Below are positions 24,992 to 33,866 of a DNA stretch of 43,024 nt, piece after piece. Origin of the DNA: Gammaproteobacteria bacterium (lineage in GTDB: Bacteria > Actinomycetota > Acidimicrobiia > Spongiisociales > UBA4744); the NCBI GenBank assembly GCA_011682695.1, contig JAACED010000013.1, positions 1 through 43,024 on the forward strand, written 5' to 3'. How positions within the stretch are numbered: the first letter of the stretch is position 1; each line of letters opens with the position of its first letter. A program made the translations under genes and the position numbers. The notes beneath the pieces were generated by a model. The model was given only the letters and a program-made list of their open reading frames with translations. It did no database searches and was not told the origin of the DNA.

Positions 24992-25464
24992 GGGACTCTC
25001 CTGCGCAGGCCGTCCTCCTGAAGGTGACAGAGAGCGACGGCCAGTGCGTCAGCCGCGTCCGGCGGCTTCGGCACTTCGCCAAGTCTCATCCGCAGCGCCA
25101 CCATCCGTTGCACCTGACCCTTGGTGGCACTCCCGTACCCGGCCACGGCCGCCTTCACCTTGGACGGCGTGTACTCCAGGACCGGAATCCCGGCCGCAGC
25201 GGCAGCCAGCATCGCGGCACCGGATGCTCTCACCACCGACATCGCCGTTCGGAGGTTGCGGTTCACGAAGACCTGCTCTATCGCCATTACAGAGGGGTGA
25301 AACTCTCGGATCAGAGCGCTCACATCCTGATGGATCTCCAGTAGGCGCTCCGGAACCGGGAGACCGGCCTGCGTGCGGATCACTCCGATCGCGGCGATCT
25401 CCTGAGCCGCGACCACTGCATAGCCGGTCGTCGTAAGACCGGGATCGATACCCAGAACGAACAT
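24988..25464 (-). CDS. ruvC: Crossover junction endodeoxyribonuclease RuvC
   Basis: A 158-residue Holliday-junction resolvase with an RNase H-like fold. The catalytic acids are seen in VLGIDPG (D6), AIEQVF and KPPDAADALAVA. I chose the ATG of MFVLGIDPG. A TATGAT hexamer ends exactly 7 nt before it, which fits a leaderless start, and E. coli RuvC begins at the same point. GTG at 25494 or ATG at 25476 would add up to 10 residues. It lies 50 nt after yebC. Confidence 0.94.
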   Translation of the reverse strand: MFVLGIDPGLTTTGYAVVAAQEIAAIGVIRTQAGLPVPERLLEIHQDVSALIREFHPSVMAIEQVFVNRNLRTAMSVVRASGAAMLAAAAAGIPVLEYTPSKVKAAVAGYGSATKGQVQRMVALRMRLGEVPKPPDAADALAVALCHLQEDGLRRRVP

Positions 25465-25471
25465 ATGTACG

Positions 25472-25477
25472 ATCATA
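25472..25477 (-). promoter_or_regulatory. Candidate -10 element for leaderless ruvC
   Basis: TATGAT on the minus strand, 7 nt before the ruvC ATG, is a near-consensus -10 box placed so that transcription would begin at the start codon. I see no convincing -35. It lies in the only sizeable gap between yebC and ruvC, so ruvCAB may have its own promoter in addition to read-through. Confidence 0.4.
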
Positions 25478-25514
25478 ACCGGGGTCTCGGACACACCCGC
25501 GGATTGCGCACCGA

Positions 25515-26255
25515 TCAGGCCATGAGATCGGCCATCACCTCATCCGGGATGTCGAAATTGGAGAACACTTCCTGCACGTCGTCGAGATCTTCGAGGGCGT
25601 CGACGAGCCGCAGGACCTTCGCTGCCGAGGAACGGTCCACCGGAACCGTCGTCTTCGGGAGCCGGGTGACCTCCGCAGTCTCGATCCTGGTGACGACTCC
25701 CTCCAGCGCCTGCCGTACCTCGCTGAACAGCCCGGGTTCCGTGATCACTTCAAAGGCGCCGTCGGAAGGTCGTATGTCCTCCGCTCCGGCTTCGAGTGCT
25801 GCAAGCATGATCTCGTCCTCGTCACCCTCAACGAGCAGGTACCCCTTCTGTTCGAAGACATATGAAACGGAGCCCGGCTCACCTAGGCTTCCACCGTTCC
25901 GAGAGAACGTGGAGCGCACATCCGACGCGGCACGATTGCGATTGTCGGTCAGGACCTGCACAAAGAGTGCGACGCCGCCCGGCCCGTATCCCTCGTACCA
26001 GAACTCCTCGTAGGAGACACCTTCCACCTCACCGATGCCTCGTTTGATGGCACGGTCGATATTGTCGTTGGGGACCGAGGCCGACTTCGCCTTATCGATG
26101 GCATGTGCAAGCGCCGCATTCGCCGCAGGGTCACCGCCACCTTCTCTCGCGGCCATCTCGATCGCTTTGACGAGCTTCGCGAAGAGCTTCCCCCTCTGGG
26201 CGTCCTTCGCCCCCTTCTTGTGTTTGATCGTCGACCACTTCGAATGTCCAGACAT
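25515..26255 (-). CDS. YebC/PmpR (TACO1) family protein
   Basis: A 246-residue YebC-family protein with the signature MSGHSKWSTIKHKKGAKDAQRGK and the conserved GPGGVALFVQVLTDNRNR and SVSYVFEQKG segments. The family was annotated as DNA-binding regulators; later work links several members to translation, including relief of ribosome stalling. The ATG overlaps the pdxT stop by one base (TGATG), with GGGAG 8-9 nt upstream. An extra TTG codon just before it is not needed. The pdxT-yebC-ruvC order matches mycobacteria. Confidence 0.93.
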   Translation of the reverse strand: MSGHSKWSTIKHKKGAKDAQRGKLFAKLVKAIEMAAREGGGDPAANAALAHAIDKAKSASVPNDNIDRAIKRGIGEVEGVSYEEFWYEGYGPGGVALFVQVLTDNRNRAASDVRSTFSRNGGSLGEPGSVSYVFEQKGYLLVEGDEDEIMLAALEAGAEDIRPSDGAFEVITEPGLFSEVRQALEGVVTRIETAEVTRLPKTTVPVDRSSAAKVLRLVDALEDLDDVQEVFSNFDIPDEVMADLMA

Positions 26256-26827
26256 CAACCAGCTCCCGTGCCGCTCAGGGCCATCTTATGGATTCTCGCG
26301 TCACCGGTCAGCTCCGGATGAAACGCTCCGGCGACCACATTGTTGCTCCGAATCAGCACCGGATGCCCCCCGATGTCCGCCAGGACTTCGACGTTCGGTC
26401 CCAGGTACTCCACCCAGGGCGCCCGGATGAACACCGCGTGGAAAGGCTGTTCCAGACCTCGTACCTCGAGATCGGCCTCGAAGGAGTCATTTTGCCGTCC
26501 GAACGCGTTACGGCGGACCACTGCGTCGATGACCCCGAGTTGCTGTTGCTCGCCTTCGGTGACGCCTGATGCAAGGAAAATCATCCCGGCGCACGTGCCG
26601 AAGGTCGGCAGGCCGGCGCCGATCACCTCGCGAAGCGGACGGAGCAGTTCGAAGCGTTCCGAGAGCCGACCGATGGTCGTCGACTCGCCTCCAGGAACAA
26701 CCAGCCCCGAGAGCCCATCGAGATCGCCGGGCCGTCGCACTTCGCGCGTCGAGTATCCGAGAGCGCGAATCATGCGATCGTGCTCGCGAACGTCGCCCTG
26801 CAGGGCGACTATCCCGATGTCCGACAC
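26255..26827 (-). CDS. pdxT: Pyridoxal 5'-phosphate synthase glutaminase PdxT
   Basis: A 190-residue class I glutamine amidotransferase that supplies ammonia to PdxS. The N-terminus IGIVALQGDVREH and the oxyanion motif PGGEST are standard. The triad is C79 (GTCAGM), H170 and E172 (FHPEL). It starts with GTG two bases after pdxS. The two subunits form the DXP-independent vitamin B6 pathway. Confidence 0.96.
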   Translation of the reverse strand: MSDIGIVALQGDVREHDRMIRALGYSTREVRRPGDLDGLSGLVVPGGESTTIGRLSERFELLRPLREVIGAGLPTFGTCAGMIFLASGVTEGEQQQLGVIDAVVRRNAFGRQNDSFEADLEVRGLEQPFHAVFIRAPWVEYLGPNVEVLADIGGHPVLIRSNNVVAGAFHPELTGDARIHKMALSGTGAG

Positions 26828-26829
26828 TC

Positions 26830-27711
26830 CTACCAGCCCCGTGTCTGAAGCAGATCGTCCTCGTCGAGCTCACTCATGTCGATGCCACGCATCGGCTCGC
26901 CCAGTCCCTCGGAGGCTTTCGCGATGGCTGCCGGATCGTGACAGAACGTCACCGCCTCGACGATCGCTCGGGCCCTGGGCGCAGGATCTTCACTCTTGAA
27001 GATGCCAGACCCCACGAACACGCCCTCACAACCGAGTTGCATCATCAGCGCAGCGTCTGCGGGAGTGGCAATCCCCCCCGCGGCGAAATTGACTACGGGG
27101 AGCTTGCCGGTCTTGGCGACCTCTCTGACCAGTTCGATCGAGGCTCCGAGATCTTTGGCCGCAGCCGCGAGTTCTTCCGAACCCATCGTTGTGAGCGCAC
27201 GCAACTCGCTGTTCACTGTGCGAACGTGCCGAACCGCCTCGACCACGTTGCCGGTCCCGGCCTCGCCTTTCGTGCGGATCATGGCGGCGCCTTCGGCGAT
27301 TCGCCGGAGGGCCTCGCCCAGGTTTCGGGCTCCGCACACGAACGGTGTCGTGAACTGCCATTTGTCGATGTGGTGCTCCTCGTCGGCGGGAGTGAGCACT
27401 TCACTCTCGTCGATGTAGTCGACCCCCAGCGACTGGAGAATCTGGGCCTCGACGAAGTGCCCGATTCGAGCCTTCGCCATCACAGGGATGCTGACGGCAG
27501 CCATGATCTCCTCGACCTTTTTCGGGTCGGCCATGCGCGCGACGCCGCCTTCCTTGCGGATGTCGGCCGGAACCCGCTCCAACGCCATGACCGCCACGGC
27601 GCCGGCCTCTTCTGCGATCGTCGCCTGCTCGGCATTGACGACATCCATGATCACGCCACCCTTGAGCATCTCGGCAAGGCCGCGTTTTACGAGATCAGTT
27701 CCACGTTCCAC
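26830..27711 (-). CDS. pdxS: Pyridoxal 5'-phosphate synthase lyase PdxS
   Basis: A 293-residue (beta/alpha)8-barrel that condenses ribose 5-phosphate, glyceraldehyde 3-phosphate and ammonia to PLP. The two catalytic lysines are K80 (VMAKARIGH) and K148 (IRTKGE). [31 protein letters not shown]-type conserved sequence fills the N-terminal third. The start is GTG with GAGGAGG 8 nt upstream, the strongest ribosome site in this operon segment, which suggests high expression. Confidence 0.97.
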   Translation of the reverse strand: MERGTDLVKRGLAEMLKGGVIMDVVNAEQATIAEEAGAVAVMALERVPADIRKEGGVARMADPKKVEEIMAAVSIPVMAKARIGHFVEAQILQSLGVDYIDESEVLTPADEEHHIDKWQFTTPFVCGARNLGEALRRIAEGAAMIRTKGEAGTGNVVEAVRHVRTVNSELRALTTMGSEELAAAAKDLGASIELVREVAKTGKLPVVNFAAGGIATPADAALMMQLGCEGVFVGSGIFKSEDPAPRARAIVEAVTFCHDPAAIAKASEGLGEPMRGIDMSELDEDDLLQTRGW

Positions 27712-27734
27712 GTTCGTTCCTCCTCAATCTGATT

Positions 27735-28793
27735 CTACCGACGACACCGGTGTGCGAAACGCTCGGATACCTGGGTGTAGAGATGGACCCAGCGAGGGAT
27801 CACGCGACTCCAGTCGAACATCAGCGCGCGTCGTCTGGCCGCTTCCCCCATCGTGTGCGCACGTGCTCGATCCGTAAGGACACTCACGAGAGCAGCCGCG
27901 AGATGCTCGACGTCGCCAGGGCGGACATAGTCGGCGACCGGCCCGGCGACAGAACGAAACGCGGGGAGGTCGGAGGCGACCACCGCGCAGCTCGCGGCCA
28001 TCCCCTCGAGCAGTGTGATTCCAAAGCTCTCACCTCCCGTGTTCGGTGCACAGTAAACCGAGGCGGACCCGAGCAGAGACCACTTTCGGTCCTCCGGTAC
28101 CCTGCCGTGGAAGCTCACTCCGGGAATCTGCAGGTCACGACGCGCCCCGACGACGACGAGTTCCGCGTCTGGCACCACGCCCGATACCCGGGGCCACGCC
28201 TGAAGAAGAAAGTCGAGTCCCTTGCGCGGATCGTCCCTACCCACGAAGGCTACACGGTGCGGGAGACGATCGGGAGAAGGCTCGAACGTGGCAACGTCGA
28301 CCCCGTTGGGGATGACTACCGGATTGGGCACAAAACCTCGAACGGCCCGGGCTGCTTCTTCACTGACCGCGGTGAGCGTATCGATTCGACCGAGCAGATG
28401 TGCAAGCAGGGGTCCTCCAAATCGATAGATCCCCCTCACAACCGCTGCCGGATCTGCATGAAATGTCCCCACCGAAGGTATCCCTTCGCCCATCCACGCC
28501 GCCGGACCGATCACGGGAACGAGTGGCTCGTGGATATGCACGACCTGCGCCCAGGCGATCGCCTCCTTCACCTTCGCGATCGCTCCCGGTTCGAGACAGA
28601 CAGGAGCGACGGCGGCGTTGGCTTCCACCTCGGTGGTCCCTCCGACGGATATCCAGGATCCGTCGGATGCTCCCGGGCCGATCAAACGGACGTCGTGGCC
28701 GGCGGACCTCAGATGCTTCGTCAGGCCACGAGCTTGCTCCTGCACGCCGCCGGGCCGATCGAGCCCGTATGGGCTCACAATCGCGATTCTCAC
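27735..28793 (-). CDS. PimA-like GDP-mannose glycosyltransferase
   Basis: A 352-residue GT4, GT-B-fold glycosyltransferase. The N-terminal VSPYGLDRPGGVQEQARGL carries the glycine-rich loop seen in PimA, and HIHEPLVP and TFHAD follow. The donor site is in VAFVGRDDPRKGLDFLLQAW and GGESFGITLLEGMAA (E-x7-E motif). Together with the two upstream genes this gives the order PI-phosphate synthase, acyltransferase, PimA of the mycobacterial phosphatidylinositol-mannoside locus. So the first mannosylation of phosphatidylinositol at the inner membrane face is the best prediction. The GTG start overlaps the upstream stop (GTGA), which overrides a longer non-homologous frame. Confidence 0.88.
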   Translation of the reverse strand: MRIAIVSPYGLDRPGGVQEQARGLTKHLRSAGHDVRLIGPGASDGSWISVGGTTEVEANAAVAPVCLEPGAIAKVKEAIAWAQVVHIHEPLVPVIGPAAWMGEGIPSVGTFHADPAAVVRGIYRFGGPLLAHLLGRIDTLTAVSEEAARAVRGFVPNPVVIPNGVDVATFEPSPDRLPHRVAFVGRDDPRKGLDFLLQAWPRVSGVVPDAELVVVGARRDLQIPGVSFHGRVPEDRKWSLLGSASVYCAPNTGGESFGITLLEGMAASCAVVASDLPAFRSVAGPVADYVRPGDVEHLAAALVSVLTDRARAHTMGEAARRRALMFDWSRVIPRWVHLYTQVSERFAHRCRR

Positions 28794-29665
28794 CTGCGCT
28801 CCCGATCGGACGGCCAGTTCGGCTGCACGATGTGCCACTGTCTCGGAGCCCGTTGGATGAGGCCCTCCAGCGCTCGGGCGACACGCTGGGTCCCCTCGGC
28901 GACACGTGACTTGGCGGTCCCTTCACTCGGCATTTCGACCGGCGGCTCAACGACGAGATGATGTCCCCTCCCCGCACGGAAGTAGGCAGCAACCGGAAAC
29001 ACCGGCACTCCGGTTCGCAACCCAAGCACTGCGGCGCCGACAGGCATGGATGTCCGTTCTCCGAAGAAATCGACCTCCACGCCGCCAGAGCGGACGTTGC
29101 GATCCATGACCAAGGCGACTGCGGCCCCCCGTTCCAGGGCCTTGGTCAGCCCGGCCATGATTCCGGGCTGGTTGGCGAGAACCACATCGATCCCCAGGGA
29201 CTTCCGGAGATCCACGAACCATTGAACGATCTTGCTGTCGGGAAGGGACTCGGCAACAGCCAGCAGTTCGAGTCCAAGGTCGTGAGCGACCGTACCCGCC
29301 ACTTCCCAGTTTCCGATGTGCGGCAGTGCGTAGATCATCCCCGACCCGGCGTCCCTCGCCGCCTCCACCCGTTCGACCCCCTCTGTGGTGATATGGCGGA
29401 GGATCTCGGGAACACGGCGTGGCCGAACCCAGAACGACTCCGCCCAGTAGCGGCCATAGGCTGCAAATGCCTCTCGTGCCGCCTCTTCCACCTCGTGTTC
29501 GGACCCGAGCACTCGACTCATGTGGCGGATGAGCATCCTGCGCCGTCGCCCGGCACGGTCGAAAGCCGCTCTTCCGAGCCGCTCACCCACCCTGCGCACC
29601 ACGCCTTCCGGTAGCGCACCTGCCAAACCGATGCCGACGCGATAGGCGGCATAGGACAGACTCAC
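28790..29665 (-). CDS. PIM/lipid A-type lysophospholipid acyltransferase
   Basis: A 291-residue LpxL/HtrB-family acyltransferase. The active-site motif H-x4-E is in YALPHIGNWEVAG, and further family blocks are DRNVRSGGVEVDFFGE and PVGAAVLGLRTGVPVFP. In mycobacteria the gene at this place, PatA (Rv2611c), acylates the 6-position of mannose in PIM; that role is inferred here from synteny. The start is a GTG overlapping the PI-phosphate synthase stop (GTGA). A longer open frame upstream is the shadow of that gene. Confidence 0.87.
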   Translation of the reverse strand: MSLSYAAYRVGIGLAGALPEGVVRRVGERLGRAAFDRAGRRRRMLIRHMSRVLGSEHEVEEAAREAFAAYGRYWAESFWVRPRRVPEILRHITTEGVERVEAARDAGSGMIYALPHIGNWEVAGTVAHDLGLELLAVAESLPDSKIVQWFVDLRKSLGIDVVLANQPGIMAGLTKALERGAAVALVMDRNVRSGGVEVDFFGERTSMPVGAAVLGLRTGVPVFPVAAYFRAGRGHHLVVEPPVEMPSEGTAKSRVAEGTQRVARALEGLIQRAPRQWHIVQPNWPSDRERR

Positions 29666-30234
29666 GTGCCGAGCCGCTTCCACCCGAGCCAGAAACGTTG
29701 CACCACGGTTGCCCAGGTCAGCAGGGTCATCGCCCACAACATGGGGCCGATCCACCCGAACAGCAGGCCCACCCCATACAGGATCACCCGCTCGGCCCGA
29801 CCCATCAGGCCTCCCCGTCCGTCCACTCCGCCCGTCTCCACCTTGGCGCGCAGATACGAGATGATCAACGATGCTCCGAGGCAGAGAACGGTCAGCGCAA
29901 CCCACGACGTCGTCTGCGCAACGGCGACCGCCAATCCGGTCCACATGGCCGTCTCGCCGATGCGGTCCGTGGCGGCATCCAGGAAAGCTCCACGCTCCGA
30001 CGCCGAATCACTCGCTCTGGCGACCGCGCCGTCCAACGCGTCGACCCCGGCACCGACCAGCACGAGAATGGCGCCCACGAGGAACCTTCCGCCACCGACG
30101 AACACGGCACCCGTGACGGTGATTGCCAGCCCGAGTAGCGTCACCTGCCACGCCCGAACACCGATCCTGGCCAGCCCCTTGCCGAGCGGCGCAAGCAGAA
30201 CCGTGGTGCGTTTGCGAGCTTTCATGTCGATCAT
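29662..30234 (-). CDS. Phosphatidylinositol-phosphate synthase (CDP-alcohol phosphatidyltransferase)
   Basis: A 190-residue polytopic membrane enzyme. The CDP-alcohol signature D-x2-DG-x2-AR-x8-G-x3-D-x3-D is complete in VDALDGAVARASDS followed by ERGAFLDAATDR. IISYLRAKVETGG and the GRAERVIL segment match actinobacterial PgsA1 (M. tuberculosis Rv2612c), which joins CDP-diacylglycerol and inositol 1-phosphate. I chose ATG 30234 (MIDMKARKRT); ATG 30225 is also possible, and a longer frame would cross the divergent promoter region. It heads the long minus-strand gene series. Confidence 0.9.
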   Translation of the reverse strand: MIDMKARKRTTVLLAPLGKGLARIGVRAWQVTLLGLAITVTGAVFVGGGRFLVGAILVLVGAGVDALDGAVARASDSASERGAFLDAATDRIGETAMWTGLAVAVAQTTSWVALTVLCLGASLIISYLRAKVETGGVDGRGGLMGRAERVILYGVGLLFGWIGPMLWAMTLLTWATVVQRFWLGWKRLGT

Positions 30235-30351
30235 ACGATGCTGCAACGTACCACGAACGGGCCTCCATGTTCCAACCCCCGTACGTGCGGTCGAACAGCG
30301 GCAGGAGATCGGTCGAGGCTCACTAGAATCAACGAAACGGCAGGAGGTCAC
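30235..30351. promoter_or_regulatory. Divergent promoter region, PI-phosphate synthase / EF-G-2
   Basis: The 117-bp gap must hold promoters for both directions. On the plus strand TAGAAT (30324-30329) is a good -10 candidate, 22 nt before the GTG start, with AGGAGG at 30342-30347. On the minus strand TACGTT (30245-30250) lies 10 nt before the ATG. No clear -35 boxes are visible. Confidence 0.4.
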
Positions 30352-32403
30352 GTGGTCCCGGAGAGAATCAGGAACGTCGCATTGGTTGGTCATGGTGGGA
30401 GCGGCAAGACCTCTCTTGCAGAAGCGCTCCTTTTCACTGCCGGAGAGACCACCCGCCTCGGTCGGACCGAAGATGGCAACACCGTCACGGACTTTGAGCC
30501 CGAGGAGATCGAGAGAAAACTCTCCCTCGGGCTTTCTCTCGCCTCCCTCCCCTGGAAGGGGTACAAGATCACGCTGATCGACACCCCCGGGTATGCCGAC
30601 TTCGTCGGGGATGCACGTTCGGCATTGCGTGCAGCAGACCTCGCGCTATTCGTCGTCTCCGGGGTCGATGGCGTCGAAGTCCAGACCGAGGCCATGTGGC
30701 ACATGGCGGGCGAAGAAGGTCTTCCCCGCATCATCTTCATCAACAAGCTCGACAGGGAGCGTTCTTCGTTCTCGCTCACCCTCGATGCTCTCCGTGAGGC
30801 TTTCGGAAAGGGCGTCGCTCCCGTTCAGGTCCCCATCGGCACCGAAGCCGAACTCAGCGGTCTCGTACGAGTCGTCTCCAACACCGCCGTGACCTACACG
30901 GACGGAAATCCGAAAGGTACGCCCACGCAGGCGCCCGAGTCGATGGAAGAAACGATGTCGAAGATGCACATGGCGCTCGTCGAATCGGTCGTGGAGACCG
31001 ATGACGAACTGCTCGAGGCCTACTTCGAAGGCGTTGAACCGGACCGCGCAAAGATCGTCGAAGTCACCCGGCAGGGCATCCTCACGGGCGACATACAGCC
31101 CGTACTCTGTGGATCGTCGACTCGTCTCATCGGTATCGACACGCTCGCGGAGTTCCTCACCGAGTTTGGACCAAGTCCCCTCGAGCGACCACCGGTCCCT
31201 CTCGAGGGAGGCGGCAGTCTTGCCATCACCACGGACGGAGACCCTGTGGCGTACGTTTTCAAGACCACGTCCGATCCGTACGTGGGGCGCATCTCTCTGC
31301 TCCGGGTCTTCTCCGGCACCGTCCATGCCGACGACAATCTCGAGACCTCCTCCGGCGAGCGGGTGAGGGTGCACAACCTGTTCTTCATGCAGGGCAAGGA
31401 GCACAAGGACGCATCCGAACTGGTCACCGGAGACATCGCAGCCGTCGCCAAGGTCGAGAACCTCAGAGGCGGTGAGACGCTGCACATGCCCGGCACGAAG
31501 ATCACCATTCAGCGAGTCGCCATGCCGAAGCCGGTGATGAGCGTCGTCGTCTCGCCGCAGTCGGCACAGGACGAGGAAAAGCTCTCGACCGCGCTGGCGC
31601 GCATCGTGGAAGAAGACCCCACCCTGCAAGTCGATCGGCGTTCCGAGACGAAGGAGACGGTCCTGTCCGGACTCGGTGATACCCATCTGGATGTCACCAT
31701 CGCCCGTCTGTCACGCAAGTTCGGGGTCAAGGTCGATACCTCGATCCCCAAGATCCCCTATCGGGAAACAATCGGCGCCAAGGCGGAGGCAGAGGGAAAG
31801 CACAAGAAGCAGAGCGGTGGGAGAGGCCAGTTCGGCGTGGCATTCCTGCGTTTCGAGCCACTGCCCCGAGGCGCCGGGTACGAGTTCGTCAACGCGATCA
31901 AGGGTGGGTCAATCCCCCGCCAGTACATTCCAGCCGTCGACAAAGGCGTACGTGAGGGGCTCGAACGAGGCATCCTTGCGGGGTACCCGGTCACCGATGT
32001 CAAGGCAACCGTCTACGACGGTAAGTACCACTCTGTCGACTCGGACGAGCTGTCCTTCAGGATGGCAGGGATCCTGGCCGTCAGGGCCGCTGCAAAAGAT
32101 CTGCGCCCCACTCTGCTCGAACCAATCGTCCGGGTAGACATCCGGGTCCCTGAGGACTACATGGGTGACGTCATCGGCGACCTGAACGCAAAGCGGGGCC
32201 GCGTACTGGGAATGGATTCGGAGGGGCACTTTCGAATCGTCACCGCCGAGGTTCCCCTCGCCGAGATGCAGCGGTACGCGATCGACCTGCGCTCCATGAC
32301 GGGTGGGCGGGGTAGTTTTGAAATGACGTTCGACCACTACGAGGAGGTCCCGAGGCAAGAAGCACAGAAGATCATCGCTTCTGCCCAGAAGGAAGAGGCG
32401 TAG
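30352..32403 (+). CDS. fusA2: Elongation factor G-like GTPase (EF-G-2 type)
   Basis: A 683-residue translational GTPase with all EF-G domains. The P-loop GHGGSGKT is at 13-20, DTPG at 77-80 and NKLD at 131-134; the domain IV motif GKHKKQSGGRGQFG and the C-terminal PRQEAQKIIASAQKEE follow. It matches the EF-G-2 subfamily (T. thermophilus EF-G-2, mycobacterial FusA2) better than canonical FusA: DTPGYADF has tyrosine 81 where EF-G and EF-Tu have the catalytic histidine, and the switch I region is short and divergent. Its cellular role is unsettled. GTG start with AGGAGG 4 nt upstream. The citrate synthase gene follows on the same strand after 113 nt. Confidence 0.9.
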   Translation: MVPERIRNVALVGHGGSGKTSLAEALLFTAGETTRLGRTEDGNTVTDFEPEEIERKLSLGLSLASLPWKGYKITLIDTPGYADFVGDARSALRAADLALFVVSGVDGVEVQTEAMWHMAGEEGLPRIIFINKLDRERSSFSLTLDALREAFGKGVAPVQVPIGTEAELSGLVRVVSNTAVTYTDGNPKGTPTQAPESMEETMSKMHMALVESVVETDDELLEAYFEGVEPDRAKIVEVTRQGILTGDIQPVLCGSSTRLIGIDTLAEFLTEFGPSPLERPPVPLEGGGSLAITTDGDPVAYVFKTTSDPYVGRISLLRVFSGTVHADDNLETSSGERVRVHNLFFMQGKEHKDASELVTGDIAAVAKVENLRGGETLHMPGTKITIQRVAMPKPVMSVVVSPQSAQDEEKLSTALARIVEEDPTLQVDRRSETKETVLSGLGDTHLDVTIARLSRKFGVKVDTSIPKIPYRETIGAKAEAEGKHKKQSGGRGQFGVAFLRFEPLPRGAGYEFVNAIKGGSIPRQYIPAVDKGVREGLERGILAGYPVTDVKATVYDGKYHSVDSDELSFRMAGILAVRAAAKDLRPTLLEPIVRVDIRVPEDYMGDVIGDLNAKRGRVLGMDSEGHFRIVTAEVPLAEMQRYAIDLRSMTGGRGSFEMTFDHYEEVPRQEAQKIIASAQKEEA

Positions 32404-32516
32404 GGAGGGAGACGCACACGACGACGCTCCTACGAGAGCGCCCCCATGAACCCGGACGCAACGAGCCGGGTGCCGGTGGCACTCTTGCGGGAAACTCCAA
32501 CCGCCAAGGAGGAACA

Positions 32517-33815
32517 ATGGCACTGAAGGAAGCGCTCGGGCGCAAAATCGATGAGTGGAGGCCTCGTACCACCCGGCTTGCCAAGGAATACGGTGGTGTG
32601 AAGGTCTCGGACGTCACGATTGGACAGGTCATTGGAGGTGCACGCGGCGTACGGTGCCTCGTCACGGATATCTCCTACCTCGACCCGAACGAAGGCATCC
32701 GGTTCCGCGGGCACACCATCCCCGAGACGTTGGCGCTGCTGCCAAAAGTCCCGGGACGAGAAATGCCCTATGTCGAAGGCCACATCTACCTGCTCCTCAC
32801 CGGGGAGATCCCGACGGAGGACGACGTTGCGGAGCTGGTACAGGAGTTGAAGGAACGCTCGGGTCTCCCCCAGTACGTCTTCGACGTGCTCAGGACGATG
32901 CCACGAGACACACATCCGATGACCATGTTCTCCGCCGCCATCCTGGCCATGCAGAGAGAATCCGAGTATGTGAAGGCCTACAACAAGGGCCTCGGGAAGA
33001 TGGATCACTGGCAGCCCACCTTGGAGGACGCCCTCAACCTGTGGGCGAGACTCCCCGAACTGGGAGCGTTCATCTACCGCCTCAAGTACAGGGGCGACAC
33101 CCCCATCGCTCCGGATCCCAATCTGGACCTTGGTGGCAACTTCGCCCACATGATGGGTATCGATGAACCATACGATGACGTAGCCCGCCTGTACTTCATC
33201 CTCCATTCCGATCACGAGAGCGGAAACGTGAGTGCCCACGCCGGACATCTGGTCGCGAGCGCACTTTCGGACGTCTACTACGCCGCCTCGGCGATGATCA
33301 ACGGACTCGCCGGTCCTCTGCACGGCCTCGCGAACCAAGAGGTGCTGCGCTGGATCCAGGGTGTCATGGAGAAGATGGGTGGTGAGGTCCCCACCGAAGA
33401 GAAGATGAAGGAGTTCGTCTGGGAGACGCTGAACTCCGGTCAGGTCATCCCGGGGTTCGGCCACGCCGTGCTCCGCAAGACCGATCCGAGATATGCCGAA
33501 CAGCGCAATTTCTGCCTGAAGCATCTGCCGGATGATCCGATCTTCAAGTATGTGGACATGCTGTACAAGGTCGTCCCGCCGATCTTGGAGGAGCAGGGCA
33601 AGGCCAAGAACCCGTGGCCGAACGTCGACGCCCAGTCCGGTGTCATTCAGTGGCACTACGGACTCCAGGAGTACGACTTCTACACGGTCCTGTTCGGAAT
33701 CGGCCGATCCCTCGGCGTCCTCTCCAACATCGTCTGGGACAGGGCACTCGGTTATCCGATCGAGCGGCCGAAGTCGTTGACGACAGCGATGCTCGAAGAA
33801 ATCGCCGGAATCTAG
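32517..33815 (+). CDS. gltA: Citrate synthase, mitochondrial type
   Basis: A 432-residue citrate synthase, condensing oxaloacetate and acetyl-CoA. The active-site residues are H269 (NGLAGPLHGLANQ), H316 (GFGHAVLRKTDPRY) and D371 (PWPNVDAQSG). Segments such as HSDHESGNVSAHAGHLVASA and LEEQGKAKNPWPNVDA are close to pig mitochondrial enzyme sequence as I remember it and unlike the GltA of most actinobacteria. Such dimeric eukaryote-like enzymes are known in scattered bacterial phyla and usually lack the NADH site of E. coli GltA. ATG with AGGAGG 4-5 nt upstream. A bidirectional terminator follows. Confidence 0.95.
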   Translation: MALKEALGRKIDEWRPRTTRLAKEYGGVKVSDVTIGQVIGGARGVRCLVTDISYLDPNEGIRFRGHTIPETLALLPKVPGREMPYVEGHIYLLLTGEIPTEDDVAELVQELKERSGLPQYVFDVLRTMPRDTHPMTMFSAAILAMQRESEYVKAYNKGLGKMDHWQPTLEDALNLWARLPELGAFIYRLKYRGDTPIAPDPNLDLGGNFAHMMGIDEPYDDVARLYFILHSDHESGNVSAHAGHLVASALSDVYYAASAMINGLAGPLHGLANQEVLRWIQGVMEKMGGEVPTEEKMKEFVWETLNSGQVIPGFGHAVLRKTDPRYAEQRNFCLKHLPDDPIFKYVDMLYKVVPPILEEQGKAKNPWPNVDAQSGVIQWHYGLQEYDFYTVLFGIGRSLGVLSNIVWDRALGYPIERPKSLTTAMLEEIAGI

Positions 33816-33834
33816 CTGCGACCAACCAGCGACT

Positions 33835-33862
33835 CGAGGGGGCTCCGGACGGAGCCCCCTCG
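33835..33862. terminator. Bidirectional terminator, citrate synthase / MMPL
   Basis: A perfect 12-bp stem (33835-33846 with 33851-33862, loop ggac) lies between the convergent stops at 33815 and 33867. The stem is symmetric, so it can serve both strands. There is no T tract. Confidence 0.75.
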
Positions 33863-33866
33863 TCTG

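Noticed and set aside
29666-29944. 93-residue extension of the acyltransferase
   Set aside because: Arg/Gly/Asp-rich shadow of the PI-phosphate synthase gene; the GTGA overlap gives a normal start.
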